A stretch of DNA of 64,000 nt from Novosphingobium jiangmenense (GTDB lineage: Bacteria > Pseudomonadota > Alphaproteobacteria > Sphingomonadales > Sphingomonadaceae), in the NCBI RefSeq assembly GCF_015694345.1, contig NZ_JADQDC010000003.1:307665-371664 (forward strand), in the 5' to 3' direction. A model generated the notes under the pieces. That model saw only the letters and a program-made list of their open reading frames with translations, did no database searches and was not told the origin of the DNA. Below, in pieces: positions 1-8,048 of this stretch (position 1 is the first letter of the stretch; the number at the start of each line of letters is the position of its first letter). The translations under genes were made by a program, and so were the position numbers.

Positions 1-45
1 GGATATGCCTTCGTTTTATCCGTGGTGGAACGAGCCGGGTTGGGA

Positions 46-684
46 ATGAATACGGAAGTGTCAAAGGGGGAAAGCCTGGAAACGCCGGGCGCACGCGAGC
101 AGCTTCTCCAGACCGCATCGATGATCATGCGCGAGGGAGATGTCGTCGATATTTCACTCTCGGAACTCAGCCTGCGCTCCGGGCTCAATTCCGCGCTGGT
201 GAAGTACTACTTCGGCAACAAGGCCGGCCTGCTCAAGGCCCTGCTCGATCGCGACATGGAGAACATCGTCAAGTCGGTCGATGCCCTGCTGGCCAAGGAC
301 GACATGAGCCCCGAGGCCAAGCTGCGGCGCCACATCTCCAAGTGCATCGATACCTATTACGATTACCCCTACCTCAACCGCCTGCTGATGCGTCTGGTGC
401 GCGACAGCGACGAGGCCGAGGCCAAGCGCATTGCCGACCAGTACCTGCTGCCGCTGCACCGCGCCTACAACCGCTTCATCGGCGAGGGCGTGAAGGCGGG
501 CGTGTTCCGGCCGATCAACCCGCAGCTGTTCTACTTCACGGTGACCGGCGCGGCGGACCGTTTCTTCTCGGCGCGGCTGGTCCTCAAGCACTGCTTCGAT
601 CAGGACACGCTGACCGAACAGCTGCGCGACAGCTACCGCGAACACACCGTCGACTTCATCATGGCGGGCATCCTCGCGCACTGA
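46..684 (+). CDS. TetR/AcrR family transcriptional regulator
   Basis: This is a DNA-binding repressor-type protein of 212 aa. An N-terminal TetR helix-turn-helix lies at about residues 28-65 and includes ALVKYYFGNKAGLLKALL, with the family's typical YYFGNKxGLL recognition segment. The C-terminal two thirds is a helical ligand/dimer domain of unknown ligand. The ATG at 46 is preferred over the upstream in-frame GTG at 22 because the residues it removes do not resemble the family. It is followed by a 175-bp gap and then a MarR regulator in the same direction. No operator or target gene can be assigned. The family call is secure; the function is not. Confidence 0.85.
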   Translation: MNTEVSKGESLETPGAREQLLQTASMIMREGDVVDISLSELSLRSGLNSALVKYYFGNKAGLLKALLDRDMENIVKSVDALLAKDDMSPEAKLRRHISKCIDTYYDYPYLNRLLMRLVRDSDEAEAKRIADQYLLPLHRAYNRFIGEGVKAGVFRPINPQLFYFTVTGAADRFFSARLVLKHCFDQDTLTEQLRDSYREHTVDFIMAGILAH

Positions 685-840
685 TTGCGCTGCCGAACCG
701 CCCGTTTTTACTGCCCCGCGCGGCGAAAGCTGCGCGCGGGTGCGGTAAAGAAAATTTCGTGTGGCGGGCAGGACGGTAATGATCTAACGGGTTTTTCGCG
801 GCCTGGTGTCATATTATTTCTCTCTTGCAAATCAGGCTGG

Positions 841-857
841 TTTCATGTGATACGAAA
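841..857. promoter_or_regulatory. Imperfect palindrome before the marR-type gene, possible autoregulatory operator
   Basis: TTTCATGTGATACGAAA is a 17-bp imperfect inverted repeat with TTTC/GAAA ends and alternating matches inside. It ends two bases before the ATG at 860. MarR proteins commonly bind palindromes of this size overlapping their own start region. Assignment as an operator is inference. Confidence 0.35.
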
Positions 858-859
858 TC

Positions 860-1318
860 ATGCCTCAGACACAGTCTCGCCTCTCCGACTTCATGCCCTA
901 CCGGATGGCCATCACCTCGAACGCGGTGAGCGGGCTTATCGCGGGCGAGTACCGCAGCGAATTTGGCCTCAAGATCCCCGAATGGCGCATCATGGCGGTC
1001 CTCGGCGATGCCGGGTCGCTGACCCAGCGCGATCTCGTCCGCGCCACGCTGATGGACAAGGTCGCCGTCAACCGCGCCTGCAAGGTGCTTGAGGAGCGCG
1101 GCCTCGTCCAGCGCAGCCCGAACGAGCAGGACGGTCGCTCGCATCATCTTGAACTGACGGCTGCAGGTTGCGACCTGCACGGCAAGATCTGGCCGCAGGC
1201 GGTGGAGATGTACGACAGGATCTTTGCCGCGATCACTCCGCGCGAACAGGAAAAGCTGCGCGCCATCCTCGACAAGCTGCTCAAGGCGGCCCGCGCGCTC
1301 GAAGGCGACGACAAGTGA
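860..1318 (+). CDS. MarR family winged-helix transcriptional regulator
   Basis: This 152-aa protein has the MarR winged helix in the middle (about residues 40-110), with the recognition region VNRACKVLEERGLVQRS and the wing NEQDGRSHHLELTAAG. Flanking helices form the dimer interface. Its stop overlaps the GTG start of the following fumarylacetoacetate hydrolase-family gene (GTGA), so the two are probably co-transcribed and translationally coupled. That suggests the regulator controls aromatic or keto-acid breakdown, but the ligand is not visible. No good ribosome-binding site is seen before the ATG; a palindrome sits there instead. Confidence 0.85.
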   Translation: MPQTQSRLSDFMPYRMAITSNAVSGLIAGEYRSEFGLKIPEWRIMAVLGDAGSLTQRDLVRATLMDKVAVNRACKVLEERGLVQRSPNEQDGRSHHLELTAAGCDLHGKIWPQAVEMYDRIFAAITPREQEKLRAILDKLLKAARALEGDDK

Positions 1319-2322
1319 AGCTCGCATCCCTGCCGCAAGGGCGCGACGGTCGTCTGATCGTCGTGTCCGAAGACCTTGCCTGGTACGCCGACGCCGATCA
1401 CATCGTGCCGACGATGCAGGCCCTGCTCGACGATTGGGACCGCTATTTCCCGATGATCGAGGCGCTTTCGATCGAGCTTGCCCATGAGGCGATCCCGCGC
1501 AAGCGCTTCCACGAACGCGAAGCCTGCGCGCCCCTGCCGCGTGCCTACCAGTGGGTCGATGGCAGCGCCTACGTCAATCACGTCGAACTGGTCCGCAAGG
1601 CGCGCGGAGCGGAGCTTCCGCAAAGCTTCTGGACCGATCCGCTGATGTATCAGGGCGGCAGCGACGACCTGCGCGGCGGACGCGAACCGTTGCGCCTCGC
1701 CGACGAAGCATGGGGCTGCGACCTCGAGGCCGAGATCGTCGTCGTCACCGGCGACGTGCCGCAGGGCGTCTCAGCGGAGGAGGCGCTGGGCCACATCCGT
1801 CTCGTCGGCCTCGTCAACGACGTTTCGCTGCGCAACCTGATCCCCGGCGAACTCGCCAAGGGTTTCGGATTCGTGCAGTCCAAGCCGGCCAGCCACTTCT
1901 CGCCGGTCTTCGTCACGCCCGCGGCGCTCGGCGATGCCTGGGCCGGTGGCAAGCTCTCGCGCACGCTGATGATCGACGTGAACGGCCAGCCCTTCGGCCG
2001 GGTCGAGGCGGGCGAGGAGTGCACGTTCGATTTCGGCGTGCTGATCGCCCATCTGGCCAGGACGCGCAGCCTCGGCGCCGGCTCGATCATCGGTTCGGGC
2101 ACTGTTTCGAACCGCGATCCCGATGGCTCGCCCGGCCGTCCCGTCGCGCAAGGCGGGCGTGGCTATGCCTGCATCGCCGAACAGCGCATGGTCGAGACCA
2201 TTGCCTCGGGCCAGCCGCAGACGCCGTTCCTCAAGTGGGGCGACACGGTGCGGATCGAGATGCGCAACGCCAAGGGCAAGAGCATCTTCGGCGCGATCGA
2301 CCAGACCGTCACCCGCGCCTGA
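1315..2322 (+). CDS. Fumarylacetoacetate hydrolase family protein
   Basis: This 335-aa enzyme belongs to the FAH/2-keto-4-pentenoate hydratase superfamily, which cleaves C-C bonds in beta-diketo acids such as fumarylacetoacetate at the end of homogentisate breakdown. The short N-terminal domain opens with KLASLPQGRDGRLIVVS. The catalytic domain carries LMYQGGSDD, the metal-ligand segment WGCDLEAEIVVVTGDV, VNDVSLRNLIPGELAKG, and the glycine-rich LGAGSIIGSGTVSN. Length fits the short bacterial FAH type. The GTG start overlaps the MarR stop. A strong hairpin follows the gene. Substrate is not proven: no homogentisate dioxygenase or isomerase lies nearby. Confidence 0.85.
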   Translation: MKLASLPQGRDGRLIVVSEDLAWYADADHIVPTMQALLDDWDRYFPMIEALSIELAHEAIPRKRFHEREACAPLPRAYQWVDGSAYVNHVELVRKARGAELPQSFWTDPLMYQGGSDDLRGGREPLRLADEAWGCDLEAEIVVVTGDVPQGVSAEEALGHIRLVGLVNDVSLRNLIPGELAKGFGFVQSKPASHFSPVFVTPAALGDAWAGGKLSRTLMIDVNGQPFGRVEAGEECTFDFGVLIAHLARTRSLGAGSIIGSGTVSNRDPDGSPGRPVAQGGRGYACIAEQRMVETIASGQPQTPFLKWGDTVRIEMRNAKGKSIFGAIDQTVTRA

Positions 2323-2342
2323 ACGCCTGCATCCGCAAACGA

Positions 2343-2375
2343 AAAGGCCCCGCCGGTTTGTCCGGCGGGGCCTTT
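2343..2375. terminator. Bidirectional Rho-independent terminator between FAH gene and tadC
   Basis: A 14-bp perfect stem, AAAGGCCCCGCCGG with CCGGCGGGGCCTTT, closes a 5-base loop and is flanked by A-rich and T-rich ends. It lies between two convergent genes and can serve both. Confidence 0.85.
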
Positions 2376-2394
2376 CCTTGTGCCTGAAGGCCGG

Positions 2395-3399
2395 TCAGCT
2401 CTTCTTGTGGATCAGGGTATCGCTGATCGAGCAGGCCGCAGGGCCGAGGATGACCACGAACAGCACCGGCAGAATGAACAGGATCAGCGGGATGGTCATG
2501 ATCGCCGGCAGGCGCGCGGCCTTTTCCTCGGCGCGCATCATGCGCTCGTTGCGGAACTCGGCCGAAAGCACGCGCAGTGCCGATGCCAGCGGCGTACCAT
2601 AGCGCTCGGTCTGGATCATCGTTGTCACCACGCCCTTTACCGAATCCAGATCGACGCGGTAGGCCAAATTCTCGAAAGCCTGGCGGCGCTCGGTCAGGAA
2701 CGACAGCTCGATCGCGGTGAGGGCGAACTCGTCGCCCAGTTCGGGATAGGCACGCCCCAGTTCGCGCGCCACGCGGCTGAACGCGGCGTCGACGGTCAGG
2801 CCGGCCTCGGCGCAGATCACCAGCAGGTCGAGCGCATCGGGCAGGCCCTTGCGGATCGCGTTGGTGCGCTTGGACACCATGTTCTGGATGAACACGTCCG
2901 GCCCCTTGTACCCCGCGATCAGCATGAACATGAACGCGCCCATGCGCTTCATGGGGCTCCAGTCGCCGAACATGTTCGTCCAGTAGAACATCACCGCGCC
3001 AAGCAGGCCGAGCGTGATCGGGCCGACCAGACGGCCAAGGATGACCGCAACCGCCCATTCCTTCTTGCGGATGCCGGCCTGGGCCAGCTTCTGCTGGATG
3101 ACGGCGAGCTGGCTGTCCTGCAGGACCTTCAGCGATTCGAGGAAGCCGCGGATCTGGTCGGTGGTCTGGTTGCGACGGACGATGCTCTGGCGCTTGCGGG
3201 CATTGGCGGTGACGATGCCGGCCTTGAGCTGCTCGCGCCGCTCGTTCAGCGCCTTGACGCGCTTGGCCATCGGATCGCGCACGGTCACCGCGGCATAGAT
3301 CGCCAGCATGACGGCGGCGGCGGCAACGCCGATCAGGATCGATCCGACGAAGTAGACGTCAAAGCCGAGCAGGGTCGGTCCGGGCGGGTTCTGAATCAT
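2395..3399 (-). CDS. tadC: Tad pilus assembly inner-membrane protein TadC
   Basis: This 334-aa member of the type II secretion F (GspF/TadC) family is one of the two inner-membrane platform proteins of the Tad/Flp pilus machine. An N-terminal membrane segment (about residues 13-40) precedes a cytoplasmic T2SF domain. The domain includes KGLPDALDLLVICAEAGLTV, SRVARELGRAYPELGDEF and TERYGTPLASALRVLSAEF, followed by C-terminal membrane segments (PLILFILPVLFVVILGPA). It starts 16 bp after tadB and is the last gene of the minus-strand tad operon. Confidence 0.93.
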   Translation of the reverse strand: MIQNPPGPTLLGFDVYFVGSILIGVAAAAVMLAIYAAVTVRDPMAKRVKALNERREQLKAGIVTANARKRQSIVRRNQTTDQIRGFLESLKVLQDSQLAVIQQKLAQAGIRKKEWAVAVILGRLVGPITLGLLGAVMFYWTNMFGDWSPMKRMGAFMFMLIAGYKGPDVFIQNMVSKRTNAIRKGLPDALDLLVICAEAGLTVDAAFSRVARELGRAYPELGDEFALTAIELSFLTERRQAFENLAYRVDLDSVKGVVTTMIQTERYGTPLASALRVLSAEFRNERMMRAEEKAARLPAIMTIPLILFILPVLFVVILGPAACSISDTLIHKKS

Positions 3400-3415
3400 G
3401 GCCTGTCTTTCCCGC

Positions 3416-4390
3416 TCAGATTTCGAAGTTGACCATCTTGGCCATGATGAACGACCCGATGCCCAGCCAGGTCAGCCCGCCGAGCCCGGCGATGATCAGG
3501 CGCTCGTCGACGAAGAATTTCGACAGGTAGACCGGGTTGATCCAGTAGATCAGCGCGAACACGATGAACGGCAGCGACCCGACGATATAGGCCGAGGCCT
3601 TGGATTCCGAGCTCATCGCCTTGATCTTCAGCTTCATCTGCGCGCGCTTGCGCAGCACGTCGGACAGGTTCGAGAGCGTTTCGGCAAGGTTGCCGCCGGT
3701 CTCGCGCTGGATCGCGAGGGTGATGCAGAAGAAGTTGAACTCGGGCATGTTGAGGCGGTCGGCCGTGTCCTGCAGCGCGTCTTCCATCGTCCGGCCCACC
3801 TTGATGCGGTCGGTCACCAGCTTGAATTCCTCGCCCACCGGACCCGGCAGTTCGCTGGCGACAACGCCAAGCGTCTCGGTCACCGGCAGGCCCGAACGAA
3901 GCCCGCGCACCAGCAGGTCGAGCGCATCGGGCAGGCGGGTGGTGAAGTTGTCGACGCGCTTGTTGATGGCGCGCGATACCAGCATGTGCGGAATTCCGCC
4001 GCCGATCAGCACGCCCGCGCCAAGCGCCATCAGCGGCGCGCCGGTCTTCAGGTAGACGATGACCAGCACCGCCAGGGCAAGGCCGCCGCTGAAATAGAGG
4101 TACTGCGACAGCGTCCAGCCCTTGCCGGTGCGATGAAGCCGCAGTTCCAGCGCTTCCATTCGCGAACCGGACCCGGCGATCTTCATGGTGCGCGGCTTGC
4201 GCGCGGCCAGCGTCTTGCGATACTGCGCCTCGACCTTGTCCATCGCGCTGTCGGAATGGCGGAAGCGCACCGACTGCAGTCGGCGCCCGCCTTCCTTCGA
4301 GGCGGAAGGACCCGAAAGCGCGGCATAACCCAGCACCATCGCCACCATCATGCCGACGGACATCAGGATCAGCTGGATCATGTTCCCCAT
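3416..4390 (-). CDS. tadB: Tad pilus assembly inner-membrane protein TadB
   Basis: This 324-aa T2SF-family protein is the partner of TadC in the Tad platform. It has an N-terminal membrane helix (MIQLILMSVGMMVAMVLGYAAL), a central pair of membrane segments at about 90-125 and a T2SF domain. The domain includes RLPDALDLLVRGLRSGLPV, the long GGNLAETLSNLSDVLRKR and KIKAMSSESKASAYIVGSLP. It ends with two membrane segments. It begins only 41 bp after the cpaE stop, where a CpaF/TadA ATPase gene would normally stand. Confidence 0.93.
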   Translation of the reverse strand: MGNMIQLILMSVGMMVAMVLGYAALSGPSASKEGGRRLQSVRFRHSDSAMDKVEAQYRKTLAARKPRTMKIAGSGSRMEALELRLHRTGKGWTLSQYLYFSGGLALAVLVIVYLKTGAPLMALGAGVLIGGGIPHMLVSRAINKRVDNFTTRLPDALDLLVRGLRSGLPVTETLGVVASELPGPVGEEFKLVTDRIKVGRTMEDALQDTADRLNMPEFNFFCITLAIQRETGGNLAETLSNLSDVLRKRAQMKLKIKAMSSESKASAYIVGSLPFIVFALIYWINPVYLSKFFVDERLIIAGLGGLTWLGIGSFIMAKMVNFEI

Positions 4391-4431
4391 TTCAGGTCTC
4401 TTCCTGTAACCTCAGTGGCTGCAATGCCGGA

Positions 4432-5697
4432 TCAGGCCGGCACGCCGGCCTTGGGCTTGTTGAGCATCTTCTTGAGATCGAACTTGCCCAGCAGCGAGGG
4501 CTTGCGCGCGGTGGCAGCGCCGTCCTCCGCGCCGTCCTCCTCGCCCGATCCGATGATCGCGAAGGCGATGTCGCGGATCGCGCCACCCACCTTCGAGGCC
4601 CGGTTGGCGGCAACGAAAGTCTGCCCCAGCTTGGCCGCGTTCGACGCGCCCTTTATGTCGTAGGGCAGCATGTAGTTGATCTTGCGCTCGATCGAGGCTT
4701 CGAAGTCGGCCTTGCTGATTTCGTTCGCGCCGGCCTGCACCTTGTTCGCCACGATGATCGGGCGGGCGTGCGCGGCATTGGTCTTCAGCCAGGAGAGCAG
4801 GCGGATGGCATCGCGGGCACCGGCCAGCGTCAGTTCGGTCGCCACGATCACCACGTTCACGTCACCCAGCAGGTGCGGGAAGTTGATCAGCATGTTGCGC
4901 GGCATGTCGATCACGGTCATCTCGAACGCCTGGCGGAATTCCTCCTCCAGCTGCACGAAGGCGCTGCCGTCGGTCATCAGCGGCGAGCTGATCGGCGCTT
5001 CGGCCGAAAGGATCGCCAGATTGTCGTTGGCGCGGATCATCGCGCGTTCGATGAACAGCCCGTCGATGCGGCTCGGATTGTCGATAGCGTCGGTCAGGCC
5101 GCGGCCCGGCTCGAGGTCGAGCGTCAGCGCCCCGGTGCCGAAGTGCACGTCAAGATCGAGCAGCGCGGTCGGCAGCTTGTGGTCGGTGCTGAACAGCCAG
5201 GCGAGCGAGGTCGCCAGCGTCGAGGCACCGACGCCGCCGCGCGTGCCGACGACCGCAGTCGAGACGTGGCGCTTCACTGCTGCCGGATCATGGCTCTTGG
5301 GCGCCGTGAAGATCGCCTGCGCCTGCACCAGCGCGTCACGGATCTGCCCGGCGTTGAGCGGCTTGAGCAGATAGTCCTGGATGCCCGAGGCGATCAGGTC
5401 GCGGTAGAGGCGCACATCGTTGACCTGGCCCACCGCGATCACCACGGTGCCCGGTTCGCACACCTCGGCCAGCGCGTTGATGTCGTTCAGCGGGTCGCCG
5501 CTTTCCGACAGGTCGACCATCAGGATGTTCGGGCTGGCGGTGATGGACAGCGACTGGATCGCGTTCCTCAGGCCGCCACGGTGGCACTTTTCCGGTGCCC
5601 AGCCCATGTCGACGACGACCGGGCGAAGCACGTCGAGCGCGGTCTCGTCGCACATGAAGGCGGCAAAGGCGTCGCGGTTTGCATTCTTCCAGCTCAT
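4432..5697 (-). CDS. cpaE: Tad pilus localisation protein CpaE (MinD/ParA-like)
   Basis: This 421-aa protein combines an N-terminal receiver-like domain (about 1-125) with a MinD-type ATPase fold. The P-loop reads VGTRGGVGASTLATS: the GGVGAS form lacks the usual lysine, which is normal for CpaE/TadZ. In Caulobacter and relatives CpaE places the pilus apparatus at the pole. The ATG at 5697 (MSWKN) was chosen because it lies 5 bp after cpaD and matches the family; the longer reading frame adds 16 unlikely residues. No CpaF domain is fused to its C-terminus, which ends in a short basic tail. Confidence 0.9.
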   Translation of the reverse strand: MSWKNANRDAFAAFMCDETALDVLRPVVVDMGWAPEKCHRGGLRNAIQSLSITASPNILMVDLSESGDPLNDINALAEVCEPGTVVIAVGQVNDVRLYRDLIASGIQDYLLKPLNAGQIRDALVQAQAIFTAPKSHDPAAVKRHVSTAVVGTRGGVGASTLATSLAWLFSTDHKLPTALLDLDVHFGTGALTLDLEPGRGLTDAIDNPSRIDGLFIERAMIRANDNLAILSAEAPISSPLMTDGSAFVQLEEEFRQAFEMTVIDMPRNMLINFPHLLGDVNVVIVATELTLAGARDAIRLLSWLKTNAAHARPIIVANKVQAGANEISKADFEASIERKINYMLPYDIKGASNAAKLGQTFVAANRASKVGGAIRDIAFAIIGSGEEDGAEDGAATARKPSLLGKFDLKKMLNKPKAGVPA

Positions 5698-5701
5698 GTC
5701 G

Positions 5702-6388
5702 TCAGTTCCCTCCACCGCCGCCGCCGGCAGCGTTCGACGTCGCATTGTTCTTCAGGCCTTGCTCACCGGTCGGCCGTGCCGTGCGGAAGCTGTCTATCGC
5801 CTTGGTCCCGCTCATCACCACGGTCTCGCCGGTGCCGTCCGCGCCCTTGACCAGGTGCTCCTTGTCGGCGACCATCGCGGCCAGATTGCTGTTGATCGCG
5901 CAGCCGAAGTTCGAGGTGGTGCGGTTGCTCATCGAGAAGTCGGACTTGGCGGTCCAGTCCGGGCATCCCGGAACCGAAGCCGTCGCCCGCATCACCACCA
6001 CGCGCGCAGCGCCAGCCGCCACGTAGCCGGGAGTGACCGGGGCCGGACCGTCGACGAACATGCCCCAGCGGCCGGCAACCGCGTCGACCGAGGCAATCGT
6101 CGCCTTGGACTGCAGCGGATCGTCGATGGCGATCTTGTCGCCATACTTCAGGCCGAGGCTTTCGAACCATCCGGCGAGGCGGCGCTGTTCAGGGATCGAG
6201 ATGCCGCCGCCGGGCAGCGTCTCGACGTCGAAGACATAGCGGTCACGCTCGACCACCGGCTGGTGGACCGAATTGAGCATCCGGTTCTCGGGCGCGTTGA
6301 CCGAGCAGGCCGAAAGCACCGTGGCCAGCGAAAGCAGCAGCGCTGCCGAAGCCGGTCGGAGGGCAGGGCGGGTGTGATTGATGCGCAT
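5702..6388 (-). CDS. cpaD: Tad pilus lipoprotein CpaD
   Basis: This 228-aa outer-membrane lipoprotein helps assemble the CpaC secretin. A lipoprotein signal peptide ends in the lipobox LSAC with Cys28. The body contains conserved stretches such as RRLAGWFESLGLKYGDK and VPGCPDWTAKSDF, and it ends in a glycine-rich tail (GGGGGG). The ATG at 6388 follows a GAGAGGGA ribosome site. A GTG at 6406, overlapping the cpaC stop, is the alternative start and would add six residues. It sits in order between cpaC and cpaE. Confidence 0.9.
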   Translation of the reverse strand: MRINHTRPALRPASAALLLSLATVLSACSVNAPENRMLNSVHQPVVERDRYVFDVETLPGGGISIPEQRRLAGWFESLGLKYGDKIAIDDPLQSKATIASVDAVAGRWGMFVDGPAPVTPGYVAAGAARVVVMRATASVPGCPDWTAKSDFSMSNRTTSNFGCAINSNLAAMVADKEHLVKGADGTGETVVMSGTKAIDSFRTARPTGEQGLKNNATSNAAGGGGGGN

Positions 6389-6402
6389 GGGCTGTCCCTC
6401 TC

Positions 6403-7992
6403 TCACTGGATGCTGAAGCCGGGCTCGACGCTGGCGACCTTCTTGTCGCTGCGGCGGTCGGCCGATTGCGGCGCGCCCTTGGGCCGATCGAGTTCGCCGA
6501 CCTTGGGCCCGGCCTGGACCGTGCCTTCCTTCTGCGTCGGCTTGGGCCGATCGCCGCCGGTCACCCCGTCGTTCTCCATGTTGCCGAGCAGGCGCTGGAT
6601 GTCGTTGGGGCTCTGGAAGCCGTCGGTCGGCAGCTTGATCTCGTTGGCGTTGACCGGGTTGACCAGATAAGGCGTCACCACGATCACCAGCTCGGTCTCG
6701 CCCTTGCGATAGCGGGTCGAGCGGAACAGCGAGCCGAGGATCGGCACGTCGCCTACGCCGGGCATCTTGGTCAGGGCGTTCTGCGAACCGTTCTGCAGCA
6801 GGCCGGCGATCATGAACGACTGGCCCGAGCCCAGTTCGATCGTGGTTTCGGCGCGGCGCACGGTCAGCGCCGGGATTTCCACGCTGTCGAGCTTGAGCGC
6901 ACCGGTGCTGGAAAGCTCCGAGACTTCCGGCCGCACGCGGATCGAGATGCGCCCGTTGGCCAGGACCGTGGGGGTGTAGGCAAGGCTCACGCCATAGCGC
7001 TTGTATTCGATCGAGGTGGTGCCGAGGCCCTGCGATACCGGGATCGGGTATTCGCCGCCCGCAAGGAAGTCGGCCGTCTCGCCCGAAAGCGCGGTCAGGT
7101 TCGGTTCCGAAAGCGTGGTCACCAGGCCCAGCGTCTCGCCGGCATCAAGCGCGCCCAGCAGGTCCAGCCCGAGCAGCTTGCCCATGCCCGAAATCGTCGT
7201 GCCCGAAGCGGCAGCCGAAATCGCAGTGCCGGTGCTCTTGACCAGATTGGCCGAGGCACCGGTCGGATCGGGGATATAGCCGCTCACGTTGACGTTCCCG
7301 CCACCCACCGCAAACGGCAGGCGCGGGTCGTTGGTGAACGTCGTGCCGATCGCGCGGCCTTGACCAACGCCGAACTTGAAGCCGCCCGAACCGTCGATCG
7401 TCGTCAGGTTGAAGCCGAGGTCGCGCACCAGCGTGCGGCTCACCTCGGCAAACTTCACGTGCAGGCTCACCTGCAGCGGCGTTGCCATCTTCAGGCGGCT
7501 GATCACGTTGGTCTTGTCGCCGACGAAGGCCTTGACCAGACGCTCGGCCTCGGCAGCGTCCTCGGGCGCGGCGACCGAACCGGTCAGCAGCACCGTGTTG
7601 TTCATTGTCGAGACGTTGACGCGGGCCTCGGGCATGGCGAGGTGCAGCATCTGGTCGATCGAGTCGATGTTGTTGCCGACGCGGATGTTGGCAGACCACA
7701 CCACGTCGCCCTTGGCGTTGCTGGCATAGACCGTGGTCTCGCCGCCGGCCTTGCCGAACACGTAGAACTGGTTGGTCGACTTGACCTGCACGTCCGCCAC
7801 CTTGTCATCGGCAACGAAGACGTCGGCCATGCGGCCAGGCACCGTGACCAGTTCGCCGCGTCCGATCGAGATCGTGACGGTACGGGCCGGGCTGGTCAGG
7901 CTTTGGGCGTGGAGCGCGCCGGTCGCGGGCAGCAGGGCCAGCGGGGCGGCGATCATCGCGGCCGTGATAAGCGTGGAGAGACGGCGGTTCAT
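6403..7992 (-). CDS. cpaC: Tad pilus outer-membrane secretin CpaC
   Basis: This 529-aa secretin forms the outer-membrane pore for the Flp pilus. A signal peptide starts at MNRRLSTLITAAM and ends near ALHAQS. It is followed by an N-terminal pilus/BON-like domain (ITVPGRMADVFVADDKVADV region) and a secretin domain with AETTIELGSGQSFMIAGLL and FRSTRYRKGETELVIVVTPY, both typical of the family. The ATG at 7992 has an AAGGG site upstream; the longer in-frame extension to 8052 lacks signal-peptide character and overlaps cpaB. The C-terminal tail is polar and basic. Confidence 0.92.
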   Translation of the reverse strand: MNRRLSTLITAAMIAAPLALLPATGALHAQSLTSPARTVTISIGRGELVTVPGRMADVFVADDKVADVQVKSTNQFYVFGKAGGETTVYASNAKGDVVWSANIRVGNNIDSIDQMLHLAMPEARVNVSTMNNTVLLTGSVAAPEDAAEAERLVKAFVGDKTNVISRLKMATPLQVSLHVKFAEVSRTLVRDLGFNLTTIDGSGGFKFGVGQGRAIGTTFTNDPRLPFAVGGGNVNVSGYIPDPTGASANLVKSTGTAISAAASGTTISGMGKLLGLDLLGALDAGETLGLVTTLSEPNLTALSGETADFLAGGEYPIPVSQGLGTTSIEYKRYGVSLAYTPTVLANGRISIRVRPEVSELSSTGALKLDSVEIPALTVRRAETTIELGSGQSFMIAGLLQNGSQNALTKMPGVGDVPILGSLFRSTRYRKGETELVIVVTPYLVNPVNANEIKLPTDGFQSPNDIQRLLGNMENDGVTGGDRPKPTQKEGTVQAGPKVGELDRPKGAPQSADRRSDKKVASVEPGFSIQ

Positions 7993-8048
7993 GGTGCTGC
8001 CCTTCGAATGCGGGTTCTGTCGCATGGTCCTGGTGTCGGGAGCGCGCA

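Noticed and set aside
715..740. GC-rich hairpin after the TetR gene as a terminator
   Set aside because: CCCGCGCG/CGCGCGGG forms a stem, but no T run follows on either strand.
4391..4431. Possible frameshifted remnant of cpaF between cpaE and tadB
   Set aside because: Only 41 bp separate the two genes, too short to hold any remnant, and both neighbours have normal ends.
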